A stretch of DNA of 64,000 nt from NCBI RefSeq assembly GCF_026421305.1, contig NZ_JAPJBQ010000009.1:62001-126000 (forward strand), given 5' to 3'. This DNA is from Dyella silvae (GTDB lineage Bacteria > Pseudomonadota > Gammaproteobacteria > Xanthomonadales > Rhodanobacteraceae). Position 1 is the stretch's first letter, and every line of letters begins with the position of its first letter. Positions 45,697 through 55,305 of the stretch are shown piece after piece. The position numbers were made by a program, and so were the translations under genes. The notes under the pieces were generated by a model. That model did no database searches. It saw nothing but the letters and a program-made list of their open reading frames with translations, and was not told the origin of the DNA.

Positions 45697-46716
45697 TCAG
45701 CCGTTCGCCAGCAGCGGCTTGCCGGCGTCGAGCACCGCCAGTGCGGCAGCGCCGAGCAGGCCGGGCTCCGGATGTGTCATCGCGACGGTCGGCACCTGTT
45801 CCATCGTTTCGCGGAAGCGGCCCTTGGCCTCGAAACGTTCGCGGAAACCGCCGCGCTTGATCCACGGCAGCAGAATCGGCAGCACGCCGCCGGTGAGGTA
45901 CACGCCATCCCATCCGCCGAGGCTGAGCACCAGGTCACCAGCCACGCTGCCGAAGATGCCGGCAAGCGTTTCCACCGTACGCACGCACAGCGGGTCGGTG
46001 CCGGCTTCGGCGCGGGCGGTGATGTCTTCGGGGGTGTATTCCTCCGCCGGCTGGCCAGCGATATCGGCAAGGGCGAGATAGAGGTTCACCAGGCCGTTGC
46101 CGCAGATCATGCGTTCGTTGGACACGCGACCGAAGCGCTCGTTGAGGCGATGCAGAATCTCCACGTCTTCGGCGGTGTGGGCGGCGAAGCCGGCGTGACC
46201 ACCTTCGGTTTCCAGCACAATCCAGTGGCCTTCGCGGCGCAGCAGGCCCGCCACGCCAAGACCCGTGCCCGGGCCCATCACGACAAAGGTCTGCGGCTCG
46301 CGCTGGCCGAGGGTCGGCAAGGCCTGCGGGCCTACCGCCGAGAGCTGTTCGTGCATGAGCAGCGGCACAGCCATGGCCTGCGCGGCAAAGTCATTGACCA
46401 GATGCACCGCTTCCATGCCCAGCTCGGCCTGCAGCGTGTGCGCCGCCACCAGCCAGGGATTGTTGGTGACCTTGACCGTTTCCCCTTCGCTGACGCGGCC
46501 GGCGGCGGCAATGACAGCGCGCAGCGCCGTATGGCCGGTGTCGGTGAAGTACTGGCGAATGGCCTCAGCCAGCGAAGCATGATCCTTCACCCGGTAACGC
46601 CGAACGCTGTCCCCCAGCAACGGTGCGGTGCTGCTGGTGTCAGCCAGCGCAAAGCGCACGTTGGTGCCGCCGAGATCAGCAAGCAACGTCGGGGCGGCAC
46701 GGGATGGCGTTCTCAT
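45697..46716 (-). CDS. glk: Glucokinase
   Basis: 339 residues. Phosphorylates glucose with ATP at C6. N-terminal phosphate-binding LLADLGGTNVRFAL; catalytic Asp in HLVNDFAAQAMAV near 107-115; MGPGTGLGVAGL; ETEGGHAGFA; YLTGGVLPILLPWI. Length suits the bacterial ROK-independent Glk family. Between the small secreted protein (convergent) and the dehydrogenase operon (same strand, 150 bases upstream). Glucose import is not encoded in the window. Confidence 0.95.
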   Translation of the reverse strand: MRTPSRAAPTLLADLGGTNVRFALADTSSTAPLLGDSVRRYRVKDHASLAEAIRQYFTDTGHTALRAVIAAAGRVSEGETVKVTNNPWLVAAHTLQAELGMEAVHLVNDFAAQAMAVPLLMHEQLSAVGPQALPTLGQREPQTFVVMGPGTGLGVAGLLRREGHWIVLETEGGHAGFAAHTAEDVEILHRLNERFGRVSNERMICGNGLVNLYLALADIAGQPAEEYTPEDITARAEAGTDPLCVRTVETLAGIFGSVAGDLVLSLGGWDGVYLTGGVLPILLPWIKRGGFRERFEAKGRFRETMEQVPTVAMTHPEPGLLGAAALAVLDAGKPLLANG

Positions 46717-46866
46717 GGACTGTCCTGGCTTGGGGAGACAGTAAGCGTGACGCCGTCGGGTCAGTTCGTCCAGTAGTGCAGTGCAACGAAAACCATGGCG
46801 GACGCCATTCTGTGGCGCATGGTTGGCCGTCCGGGCGTCCAGGGCCCGGAAGGTTGCGCGGGGGAG

Positions 46867-48243
46867 TTACTGCTGCGCGCGCGGGTCGTAACTCGTCATG
46901 GTGGGTTGGCCCGCGGGCGGCAGCTCGCGCAGCGGGTTGACCTGTTGGGCGCTGACCGTGCTGCCTTTATTGCCCCAGCTGGAGCGCACAAAAGTCAGCA
47001 GCTCGGCTATCTGTTCGTCACTCAGCCGGTCGCGGAAGGCGGGCATGCTGAACTGGGTGGGTGCGCCGCGGCCGGTGGGCATGGTGCCGCCGTGCAGTAC
47101 CAGCCGGATGACCGAAGCGGGGTTGTCGCCATTGAGCACCGGGTTGCCGGCCAGGGCGGGGTAGACCTGGTTGTAGCCATGGCCATCCGTGCGATGGCAG
47201 GTGGCGCAGTTGTCGACGTAAAGCTGTGCGCCGGTCTTGGCAACGTCGCCACCCTTAAGCGCGGTGTAAGTGGCGGCGTCATAGGTCAGTGCCGTTTCCT
47301 CCCGCGCTGGCGGCAGCGACTTGAGGAAGTGCGCGATGGCGGCAAGGTCTTCATCGCTCATGTACTGCGTGCTGTGCTCGACCACGTCCGTCATGCCGCC
47401 GAACACTGCGCTGCGATCCGTGCGGCCGGCCCGCAGCAACGCTGCGAGTTCCTCTTCGGCGACGTTGCCCAGCCCGCTGGCCAGTTCGCCGCGCAGGCTC
47501 GGCGCCACCCAGTTATCGCTTTCGCCACCGCTGAGATAAGCGCTGCCATCGTTCGGCCCCAACGCCTTCTCCTGCAGCGTGAACGCGCGGGGTGTATGGC
47601 AGGCGCCGCAGTGGCCCAGCCCTTCCACCAGATACTGCCCGCGTGCCAGGGCGGCATCGCCCGTGGCCGGGGTCTGCACCGGTGTCACTTTGGGTGCAAA
47701 CAGCCAGCGCCAGTAGGTAAGCGGCCAGCGCATCGATAGTGGCCACACGATGCCTTCGGCGTGATTTTTCTGCTGAACCGGCGTCACCCCGTGCATGACA
47801 TACGCGTACAGCGCCTGGATATCCTGGTCGCTGACCTTGGCGAAAGACGGGTAGGGCATCGCCGGATACAACGTATGCCCCGACGCATTGATGCCGCGCC
47901 GCACTGCACGCTCAAACTCGCCGTAGGTGTAATGGCCGATACCGGTGTCCGGATCAGGCGTGATGTTGGTGCTGTAGATCGTGCCCACCGGCGAGGCGAT
48001 CGCGAGCCCGCCGGCAAATGGCTTGCCGCCCGGCGCCGTATGACAGGCGGCGCAGTCGCCCAGTTGCGCAAGGTACTCGCCCTGCTTGATCAGATCGGGC
48101 GAAGGTGCGGGCGCCGTGGCCGAAGGGTCACCACCGCCGCCGCGATACACCAGCGTGAGAAGCCACGCGAGCACCACCAGCACGACCAATCCGATGAGGA
48201 ATCGCAGCAAGCCGCCGCGACGGCGAGTGGCCTGCGTATTCAT
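46867..48243 (-). CDS. Tri-heme cytochrome c subunit of sugar/gluconate dehydrogenase
   Basis: 458 residues from ATG 48243, whose ATGA overlaps the GMC stop; the 20 codons before it are antisense to nothing useful. An N-terminal membrane helix (about 14-34) anchors it to the inner membrane. Three CxxCH heme sites: CAACH near 63, CGACH near 207 and CATCH near 348. It should receive electrons from the FAD subunit and pass them to ubiquinone or terminal oxidases. Matches the gluconate 2-dehydrogenase cytochrome c subunit family in heme number and length. Confidence 0.93.
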   Translation of the reverse strand: MNTQATRRRGGLLRFLIGLVVLVVLAWLLTLVYRGGGGDPSATAPAPSPDLIKQGEYLAQLGDCAACHTAPGGKPFAGGLAIASPVGTIYSTNITPDPDTGIGHYTYGEFERAVRRGINASGHTLYPAMPYPSFAKVSDQDIQALYAYVMHGVTPVQQKNHAEGIVWPLSMRWPLTYWRWLFAPKVTPVQTPATGDAALARGQYLVEGLGHCGACHTPRAFTLQEKALGPNDGSAYLSGGESDNWVAPSLRGELASGLGNVAEEELAALLRAGRTDRSAVFGGMTDVVEHSTQYMSDEDLAAIAHFLKSLPPAREETALTYDAATYTALKGGDVAKTGAQLYVDNCATCHRTDGHGYNQVYPALAGNPVLNGDNPASVIRLVLHGGTMPTGRGAPTQFSMPAFRDRLSDEQIAELLTFVRSSWGNKGSTVSAQQVNPLRELPPAGQPTMTSYDPRAQQ

Positions 48244-50018
48244 GCCTGCACCAGCGGGCCGGGGTGCTTGAGATAGGTATCGCGAATGGCTTTGACCGAC
48301 CAATACGTGAGGCCACCGATGGTCCCGGTGGGGTTGTAGCCTAAGTTCTGCGGAAAAGCCGATGCGCCCGTGACGAACACGTTGTGCACATCCCAGTTCT
48401 GCTGAAAGCGATTGAGCGCGCTCGTTTCAGGCGAGGTCCCTTGAATCACTCCGCCCGTGGTGTGCGTGGTCTGGTACTGCCGAATGTCGTAATGATCGCC
48501 AGGCTTGCGCAGCGTCACCGATGTCGCCTTCGGCTTCATCTGTTTGACGATCTCCTGCGCGCGTTCGGTGACGAATTGCGACATCTTGTATTCGTTGTCG
48601 TGCCAGTCGAAGGTGATGCGCAACAGCGGCAGGCCGAAGGCATCCTTGTAGGTGGGATCAAGATCGAGATAGCGATCGCGATACGCCATCACCGAGCCGT
48701 GCGTGGATACCGAGGTGGCGTGCAGATAGCTTTCTTTGGCGGCTTTCTTCCAGCCCGCGCCCCAGCTCGGCGTTCCCGGCGGCACGATCAGCTGCTGCAA
48801 TGGCCTGCCACCCGTCTGCCCGGCGTAAATGTAAGCGCCACCGACAAAGCCGTGCGTGGTGTGATCAAAGTGATCGGAGTTGAAATCGTCGACAATCTGA
48901 AAGCCACCCGCGCCCGCACCGATGAACGGGTTGATGGTGACGTCCTGATCGAAGAAGACACCGATGCTGCTCATCATCTGATAGGCGTAGTTCTTGCCGA
49001 TAACGCCCTTGCCGGTGGCCGGGTCGTACGGTTTGCCGATACCCGACAGCAACATCAGCCGCACGTTGTGCATCTGGAACGCGGAAACAATCACCAGATC
49101 CGCCGGCTGTTCGATCTGCTGGCCTTGGGCATCGATATATGTCACGCCCGTGGCGCGCTTGCCTGAGGAGTCGAGATTGATCTTGATGACGTGACTGTTG
49201 GTGCGCAGCGCAAAGTTGGACTTGCGCATCAGCACCGGAAGAATCGTGGTTTGTGGCGACGCCTTGGCATACATGAAGCAGCCGAAGCGTTCGCAATACC
49301 CGCAGAAGTTGCACGGGCCCAATCGCGCGCCGTAGGGATTGGTGTAGGGCCGCGAAGCATTCGATGACGGCTGCGGAAACGGGTGATAGCCCACCGCGCG
49401 CGCGGCGTCTGCAAACAACTGGGCGCCGTACGTGTCGCTCAGCGGTGGGTTCGGGTAATCCTTCTTGCGCGGGCCCTCGAACGGGTTGCCGCCTTGCCTG
49501 ATCTCGCCGCTGAGGTTGCCGGCGCGGCCGGAGGTGCCACAGGTGTATTCAAACTGCTCGAGAAACGGCTCCAGCTCGTCGTACGCGACACCGTAATCCT
49601 GAATCTGCATATCCTGCGGCATGAACTGCTCGCCGTAGCGCTTGCTGATATGCGTGTGAAACTCCAGGTCTTCCGGCGACGGACGGTAATGCTGGCCATT
49701 CCAGTGCGTGCCCGCGCCGCCCACGTTGTTGCCAAACAGAAATGAGCCGTACTGACGGTAAGGCACGGCGGTGTCGTTGATCGCATGACGTACCGTTACT
49801 GTTTCGCGCGCCAGCGGCTGAAACAGCTTGCCGCGAATGCCATAAGCCAGCTCGTCGGCGATGTTGGGGTAAGACCAGTCGGGTGACGTGTCCTGATAAG
49901 CGCCACGTTCCAGCGCCAGAATGTTCAGACCCGTCTGCGAAAGCTCCATCGCCATGATGGCGCCTGTCCAGCCAAACCCGACGATCACCACATCGACCGG
50001 CTTCTTGGTGGTCGTCAT
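48240..50018 (-). CDS. GMC-family FAD subunit of periplasmic dehydrogenase
   Basis: 592 residues from ATG 50018 (MTTTKKPVDVVIVGFGWTG). Rossmann FAD motif VIVGFGWTGAIMA; VVIV-type second FAD strand; conserved GGAGTHWNG. The Cys cluster GPCNFCGYCERFGCF near 280-295 resembles the segment that binds the 3Fe-4S cluster in bacterial FAD glucose/gluconate dehydrogenases. C-terminal GMC_oxred_C with HTTGGVIQGTS containing the catalytic His. The substrate (glucose, gluconate, 2-ketogluconate or another polyol) is not settled. Overlaps the cytochrome gene (ATGA) and follows the small subunit by ATGA overlap. Confidence 0.93.
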   Translation of the reverse strand: MTTTKKPVDVVIVGFGWTGAIMAMELSQTGLNILALERGAYQDTSPDWSYPNIADELAYGIRGKLFQPLARETVTVRHAINDTAVPYRQYGSFLFGNNVGGAGTHWNGQHYRPSPEDLEFHTHISKRYGEQFMPQDMQIQDYGVAYDELEPFLEQFEYTCGTSGRAGNLSGEIRQGGNPFEGPRKKDYPNPPLSDTYGAQLFADAARAVGYHPFPQPSSNASRPYTNPYGARLGPCNFCGYCERFGCFMYAKASPQTTILPVLMRKSNFALRTNSHVIKINLDSSGKRATGVTYIDAQGQQIEQPADLVIVSAFQMHNVRLMLLSGIGKPYDPATGKGVIGKNYAYQMMSSIGVFFDQDVTINPFIGAGAGGFQIVDDFNSDHFDHTTHGFVGGAYIYAGQTGGRPLQQLIVPPGTPSWGAGWKKAAKESYLHATSVSTHGSVMAYRDRYLDLDPTYKDAFGLPLLRITFDWHDNEYKMSQFVTERAQEIVKQMKPKATSVTLRKPGDHYDIRQYQTTHTTGGVIQGTSPETSALNRFQQNWDVHNVFVTGASAFPQNLGYNPTGTIGGLTYWSVKAIRDTYLKHPGPLVQA

Positions 50019-50725
50019 GCCTTGTCTCCCCGGATCGACACCGGGCCGAACGGATAAGCCTTGCCGGGCTGCTCGATCCAATCCGCGTAGTCGGCACGCG
50101 CCCCCGGAAAGCCGATCATTTTCCAGCTGCCCATGTGCTTGTTGCCGCCATACATCGGGTCGGCCAGGTAGCCTTCCTTGGTATTGGTCCACAGCTGGTT
50201 GAAGAATGCCGCGGCGGGCAACTGCTCAAGCTGGATTTCGCCCTTCTCCAACTGGTGCAGCACGCCGTCGCGTTCTTCCGGCGATAGCGCGGCGAACTTC
50301 TTCTGGTGTTGTTTCTGGCACCAGTCGTCCACCGCAGCAATGGCGGTGCGGTAAAGCTCGCGTGGCGTAAAGCGCAGCTGGTAGCCGAGTGTGGGAGGGG
50401 TGTCCGGTACGAACGGCCCCTGCATATACCAGTACCCGCCGTGGCCGTAAGCCGCTTCCATTTCGCGATCGATGAACTCGGGCACACCTGCTTCCAGCGC
50501 GCCCGGTCCGTCTTCGTTGGAAGGAATCAGCCGATCGACCGCCGCCTGCAGAAACGCCCACTCCGGTGCTGTGAAATAGCGTGGCGCATAGATGGCGTTC
50601 GCGGTTGCCGGGACGTTCTGCGTCTGCGCAATGGCAGAGGTCCCGAGCAGGCTCACTGCGGGAACGGCAACCAGGGACTGCCGCAAAAAGTCGCGCCGTG
50701 ATGGCGACGAAGGCTTGTTGGACAT
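50015..50725 (-). CDS. Gluconate 2-dehydrogenase subunit 3-like (Tat-exported) subunit
   Basis: 236 residues from ATG 50725. Twin-arginine signal SRRDFLRQ followed by SLVAVPAVSLLGTSAIA, so the folded complex is exported by Tat and can carry the FAD subunit, which lacks its own signal. Matches the gluconate_2-dh3 family in length and in the FTAPEWAFLQAAVDRLIPS segment. First gene of the three-gene operon (subunit 3, FAD subunit, cytochrome c), all with ATGA overlaps. Confidence 0.9.
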   Translation of the reverse strand: MSNKPSSPSRRDFLRQSLVAVPAVSLLGTSAIAQTQNVPATANAIYAPRYFTAPEWAFLQAAVDRLIPSNEDGPGALEAGVPEFIDREMEAAYGHGGYWYMQGPFVPDTPPTLGYQLRFTPRELYRTAIAAVDDWCQKQHQKKFAALSPEERDGVLHQLEKGEIQLEQLPAAAFFNQLWTNTKEGYLADPMYGGNKHMGSWKMIGFPGARADYADWIEQPGKAYPFGPVSIRGDKA

Positions 50726-50921
50726 GGCGTTCCCCACGGCCAAAGTGTCGTGCGCTACCGCATGCTGGCGCGGGTGGTGGATGCAAAGCGTGAAGGCGTC
50801 GGGGCGCCACTGTCATGTTGAAAACGCCGCCCGAAACGGCCCGCGCTACGCGATGGTCTTGCCGCCCACAGGGTGATCTCCCACAGGCATAATGCCCCCG
50901 ACTTGCCATCGGGGCTCAGGC

Positions 50922-51824
50922 ATGGACAACTCCCGCGAACAACGCCAGTTGCGCCTCTCCATCGTCGCGACCTTTCTGGTGGGCGCTGCGTGTGTTGCTG
51001 TGGGTTTGTTGATGCGCTCGCAGGCGATCGCCTTCGATGGTTTCTATTCACTGGTGGATGTCGTGCTCACCGCCGGCTCGCTCCTGGTGTCGCATCTGGT
51101 GACCAGCGAAGGCAGCCGCCGCTTTCAGTTCGGCTACTGGCACCTCGAGCCTTTGATGGTGGTATTCAACGCCACCGTGCTCACCGCTATCTGCAGCTAC
51201 GGCGGCGTCACCGCGTTGCACGATCTGCTGACCGGCGGCCATGAACTTGCCTTTGGCTTTGGTGCGGCGTGGGCAGCCATCATGGGTGTGGTGAGCTTGC
51301 TCATGGCGCGATACATGCTGCGCGAGTCAAAGGCATTGAATTCCGTATTGCTGCAACTCGATGCACGGGGCTGGATCATCGGTGGCTGCATCAGCATTGC
51401 CGTACTGGCGGGATTCGCGCTGGCGGCCGTCATCGAAGGCGGGCCGCTGGACCACTGGACCCGTTACGTCGACTCTTCCGTACTGCTGTTGCTGATTCTG
51501 GCGCTATTGCCGTTGCCGCTGAGCAGCTTGTGGGGCGCGTTGCGCGAAGTGCTGCAACTCGCACCCGACGCGCTCGATCAACGCGTACGCGAGGTGATGC
51601 GCGAGCTGGTTCAAGAATGCGGATATCTGGAGTTCGCCAGCTACGTCGCCAAGATCGGCCGCATGCGCTTCATCGACATCCACATCCTCGTCGTGCCCAG
51701 CCAGCCACTCGGTAGCATGCATGAGGTGGATGAGGTGCGCAGTGAGATTGCACGGCGCATCGGTAGCGATATTCGCGCCGAGTGGCTCACCATCGTGTTC
51801 ACCAGCAAACGCGAGTGGATGTAA
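50922..51824 (+). CDS. Cation diffusion facilitator (CDF) family transporter
   Basis: 300 residues from ATG 50922 (MDNSREQRQLRLSIV); the open sequence upstream is not membrane-like. Six hydrophobic segments with the family metal site DGFYSLVD (D-x6-D region) in helix 2 and a C-terminal cytoplasmic domain (about 205-300; the ending IRAEWLTIVF is regular). It should efflux a divalent metal such as zinc, iron or manganese. Divergent from the dehydrogenase operon. Confidence 0.88.
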   Translation: MDNSREQRQLRLSIVATFLVGAACVAVGLLMRSQAIAFDGFYSLVDVVLTAGSLLVSHLVTSEGSRRFQFGYWHLEPLMVVFNATVLTAICSYGGVTALHDLLTGGHELAFGFGAAWAAIMGVVSLLMARYMLRESKALNSVLLQLDARGWIIGGCISIAVLAGFALAAVIEGGPLDHWTRYVDSSVLLLLILALLPLPLSSLWGALREVLQLAPDALDQRVREVMRELVQECGYLEFASYVAKIGRMRFIDIHILVVPSQPLGSMHEVDEVRSEIARRIGSDIRAEWLTIVFTSKREWM

Positions 51825-51848
51825 ATCGATCGCAGGGTGGCCGCCTGC

Positions 51849-52700
51849 TCACCCCAGCTTCTGCAACCAATCCGCGAGCTGCTTCAGCACCTGACTGCGC
51901 GAAGGCTCGGCTTCGTTGAAAAGCTCGTGGTAAAGCGAATCGAAATAGCGCGTCGTGAGGTACTTGCCTGCCCAGCTGCCTTCGGCAAACTCGCGGCTGC
52001 CCGCCGGATTCACCAACTTGTCCGCGCCCGCCACCAATAGCAGCGTGGGAATCTTCAGCTTGGAGGCGTCGCGGACACAGGCATCGCCTGCGCGGAAAAT
52101 GAATTCCGCCATGCGCGGCGTTACCCAGCCATGTCGCAACGGATCGGCGCGGTAAGCCGTCTCCACCTGCGGATCGTGCGAAAGCTTGTCGAACGCCAGT
52201 CTGTTGGGCAGCGGCACATTCGGCAACAGCTTCGCCACCGTGGCAGCCAGCTTTTGCCGCCACGCGGGCTCCCAGGTACGCAGCGCCGGCGAGGAAAGCA
52301 CCATCGCGGGCGGCTGGATGCGGCGGTCGAGCACGCAGCGGGCCGCCACCAGGCCGCCCATGCTGTGGCCGAGCAGCAGCGGCCGCCGGGGCAGGGCGTC
52401 GGCGTAGTCGTTGTAGACCGTGGCGAGGTCTTCCAGCAGGTCGTCGGGATGGGACATGCCACCGCGCGTGCCCGGGGTCTTGCCGTGCCCGCGCTGGTCA
52501 TAGCTGCGCACGGCGTAGCCGCGCGTATGGAACCACGTGGCCAGTCGCTGGTAGCGGCCGCTGTGTTCGCCCAGGCCATGCACGATCAGCACCGCGTCGT
52601 GCGCGCGAGCACTGGGCCAGTCGCGCACGAACAAAGGCAGGCCATCGGCCATGGTCAGGAGATGGGTGCGGTCGCTGCCGTGGTCGCCCGGGTGGTTCAC
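51849..52700 (-). CDS. Alpha/beta hydrolase, monoacylglycerol-lipase-like
   Basis: 283 residues from the GTG at 52700, which has GAGAG upstream; the open frame further upstream is not protein-like. Nucleophile elbow LGHSMGGLVAA near 116; oxyanion segment IVHGLGEHSGRY near 41; catalytic Asp in VAGADKLVNP near 228 and His in YHELFNE near 258. Matches the Hydrolase_4 type, which includes monoacylglycerol lipases and lysophospholipases. No signal, so cytoplasmic. Convergent with the CDF gene. Confidence 0.88.
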   Translation of the reverse strand: MNHPGDHGSDRTHLLTMADGLPLFVRDWPSARAHDAVLIVHGLGEHSGRYQRLATWFHTRGYAVRSYDQRGHGKTPGTRGGMSHPDDLLEDLATVYNDYADALPRRPLLLGHSMGGLVAARCVLDRRIQPPAMVLSSPALRTWEPAWRQKLAATVAKLLPNVPLPNRLAFDKLSHDPQVETAYRADPLRHGWVTPRMAEFIFRAGDACVRDASKLKIPTLLLVAGADKLVNPAGSREFAEGSWAGKYLTTRYFDSLYHELFNEAEPSRSQVLKQLADWLQKLG

Positions 52701-52776
52701 ATCGCACTCTCGACGGGAAATTGACGAATTCTGCACCAAGCAGGGTCCGCTTGGGGATCCATTCGCCGGCCAAAGA

Positions 52777-52806
52777 AAAAGGGGAGTGGCCAGGCCACCC
52801 CCCTTT
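52777..52806 (-). terminator. Rho-independent terminator of the TonB receptor gene
   Basis: On the minus strand a stem of about 10 bp with one mismatch (52803-52793 with 52791-52781) is followed by TTTTTCTTTG. Located about 40 bases past the receptor stop. Confidence 0.8.
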
Positions 52807-52845
52807 GATTGATGGTGATCGGGCCGGTGGCAGCCGGCCGGGCCA

Positions 52846-55110
52846 TCAGAAGTCCGTGCGGAACTCCACGCCGATGATGCGCGGGTCGTTGACGAACGCG
52901 GTGCGGTTGTTGAAGTCGATCGCACCGGTGATGTACTGCTTGTTGGTGATGTTGCGGCCGTACAGGGCGATTTCGCGCTTGCCGAAATCCCAGTTGTAAC
53001 CCAGACGCAGGCCGCCCTCGAGCGTCGGCTTGCCGCGGAACTCTTCCGACTCGTACAAGAAGAAGTTCACTTCGCTGCGGTAGCTCCAGTCGGTGTAGAT
53101 GAAGAACTCGCCGCTCTCGCCGTACGGGATGCCGTAGCGCGCGGTGAGGTTGCCAATCCACTTCGGTGCGTTCGGCAGCGGGTTGCCGTTGATCAGCGCG
53201 TTGCCGTTCGCATCCAGCGGGTTCAGCAACGTGCAGCCGGAACCGCACGGCGCCACGGCCAGGGTCGGGTCCTTCAGCTCGGTGTAGTTGTAGCTGCCGT
53301 TAGCGGTAAGCACGAAGTTCGGCGTGACATACGCCTCCAGGTCGAACTCTGCGCCGTGGCCGCGGGTTTCCTTCGCGTTGATCAGGCGCGTCACGTTGGT
53401 GTCGCCGCCCACCGCGGTGAGCTGCTGGTTGTGCATCGTGTAGTCGTAGATATCCGCGTTGAAGCGCAGGCGGTTGTCCATACCCGTGGTCTTGATGCCC
53501 AGTTCGTACGAGGTGACCGTCTCCGGCTTGGCCTCGGAGATGAAGTCGGCAAACAGCACGCGGCCCTGCACGCTCGGCGCGCGGAAGCCGTTGGCGATGC
53601 GGCCGTACACGTTGACGTTCTGGTTCACTTCCCAGGTGCCGGTCAGGTCACCGCTCCAGCGCGAATCGTGCGGGTTGGCGCCCAGCGACAGCGGGCCGCC
53701 GCCGATCGGCGACAGAATGCGGTCCACGTGGAAGTCACGCGAATCGTGCGACCAGCGCGCACCGGCACGCACGTCGAAGTCGTCGGTGAGATGGTAATCC
53801 GTCGAACCGAACACGGCGTACGCGGTGGTCTTCTGGCTCTGCTGTGCATAGCCGTCCAGCGCGTGGTTGTTGAGCGTGTTGTAGTCGTAATTGACGATCG
53901 CGATGTTTTCGTTGAAGTAGTACGTGCCCACCTGCCAGTTCAGGCGATCCTGCGGATTGCTGGCGAGGCGGAACTCCTGCGTGACCTGGCGATCGTGCGG
54001 CAGCGCATCGGCCGTTTCCGCCGGGAACGGCGTCACGTACGGCAGCTGGCTCGGGTTCTGCGGAATGGCGATACCGCCGTCCACGTCGCCGCGGCTGTAC
54101 GTGTCGGCCTTCTCGAAGCCCGTGATCGAGGTGAAGGTGTAATCACCCAGATTCCAGGTGAGGTGGACATTGCTGCCCCAGGTAAACAGGTGCTGTTCGT
54201 TGCGGCCGTCCTGGTACACCACGTCGCGGTTGAAGCCCGGCACGAAGCTATCGCTGCCCAGCGGAATCGCATTGGCGCGATTGACCTCGGCCGTGCCCTG
54301 GAGCCAGCGCGCATGCACGTTGATGAGCGCGTTGAAGCCCTGCACGTCATACATGGCCTGCAGACGCACGGCGCGGTCGTTGTAGCCGCCCAGCTCGTCC
54401 TTCTGGCCCGTGTAGCCGTTGTCGATCCAGCCGTCGCGATGCTGCGCCAGCGCCGAAATACGACCCGACCAGTTGCCGCCCAGCGAGCCGCCCAACGCGG
54501 CCTCAGCGTTCGCAGTGCCCTTGGTGCCGATCGAGGCCTTGGCGTAGCCCGAGGTTTCCTGGCTCGGCTTCACCGAGTCGAACTTGATGACGCCGGCCGG
54601 CGAGTTACGACCGAACAGCGTGCCCTGCGGGCCGCGCAGCACTTCCACCTGCTGCAGGTCGAACAGCGGGAAGCCCTTGAGGATCGGGTTCTCCTGCACG
54701 ATGTCGTCGTACACCATCGACACCGGCTGCGACGCATTCAGGTCGAAATCGCTGTTGCCCAGACCGCGGATGTAGAAGCGCGGAAATTCGCGGCCATACG
54801 ACGTCTCGGCGTACACGCTCGGCGCGCGGCCGGCCAGCATCAGCACGGAGTCACCGGCCTGGCCGAAATTGCTGATCTGCTCCGGCGTCACCACGGTCAT
54901 GGAGACCGGCACCTTCTGCAGATTCTCGACGCGCTTTTCAGCGGTCACGTTGATGGTTTCAAGCTGCACCGGCTTGCCATTCTGCGACTTGGCGGGGGCC
55001 GCGGCAGCGGGTGCGTTGGCATCCTGTGCGTGAGCGGTGGTACCCATGGCGAGGGCGCTGGCAATGGAAAGGGCGAGCACGGCTACGCGCGTCGAGCTTG
55101 CGGCGGTCAT
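52846..55110 (-). CDS. TonB-dependent outer-membrane receptor
   Basis: 754 residues from ATG 55110. Signal peptide (VAVLALSIASALAMGTTAHAQ), an Ala-rich stretch, a TonB-box-like LETINVTAEKR near 50, plug domain (VPVSMTVVTPEQISNFG; VEVLRGPQGTLFGRNSPAGVI) and a barrel of about 22 strands ending in Phe (RTDF). Belongs to the large group of receptors common in Xanthomonadales and Sphingomonads. No obvious ligand. It is monocistronic, with a terminator downstream. Confidence 0.93.
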   Translation of the reverse strand: MTAASSTRVAVLALSIASALAMGTTAHAQDANAPAAAAPAKSQNGKPVQLETINVTAEKRVENLQKVPVSMTVVTPEQISNFGQAGDSVLMLAGRAPSVYAETSYGREFPRFYIRGLGNSDFDLNASQPVSMVYDDIVQENPILKGFPLFDLQQVEVLRGPQGTLFGRNSPAGVIKFDSVKPSQETSGYAKASIGTKGTANAEAALGGSLGGNWSGRISALAQHRDGWIDNGYTGQKDELGGYNDRAVRLQAMYDVQGFNALINVHARWLQGTAEVNRANAIPLGSDSFVPGFNRDVVYQDGRNEQHLFTWGSNVHLTWNLGDYTFTSITGFEKADTYSRGDVDGGIAIPQNPSQLPYVTPFPAETADALPHDRQVTQEFRLASNPQDRLNWQVGTYYFNENIAIVNYDYNTLNNHALDGYAQQSQKTTAYAVFGSTDYHLTDDFDVRAGARWSHDSRDFHVDRILSPIGGGPLSLGANPHDSRWSGDLTGTWEVNQNVNVYGRIANGFRAPSVQGRVLFADFISEAKPETVTSYELGIKTTGMDNRLRFNADIYDYTMHNQQLTAVGGDTNVTRLINAKETRGHGAEFDLEAYVTPNFVLTANGSYNYTELKDPTLAVAPCGSGCTLLNPLDANGNALINGNPLPNAPKWIGNLTARYGIPYGESGEFFIYTDWSYRSEVNFFLYESEEFRGKPTLEGGLRLGYNWDFGKREIALYGRNITNKQYITGAIDFNNRTAFVNDPRIIGVEFRTDF

Positions 55111-55305
55111 TGGAATGTCCCCAGAGACAGAGATAGAAAAAGGCAACAGATGCCGCTGAAACGTACCCGTGAGTACGGCGGCTTAACGATATTGTCACGT
55201 AAATCTGTCAACGACTGAAGCGTATTATTTTACGATTGCTTGGCAAAAGGCCTACTCGCCCCCAAGTTTTCCCTCTCAAAGAGTGGTTGCGCCAGGCCTA
55301 ACTCT

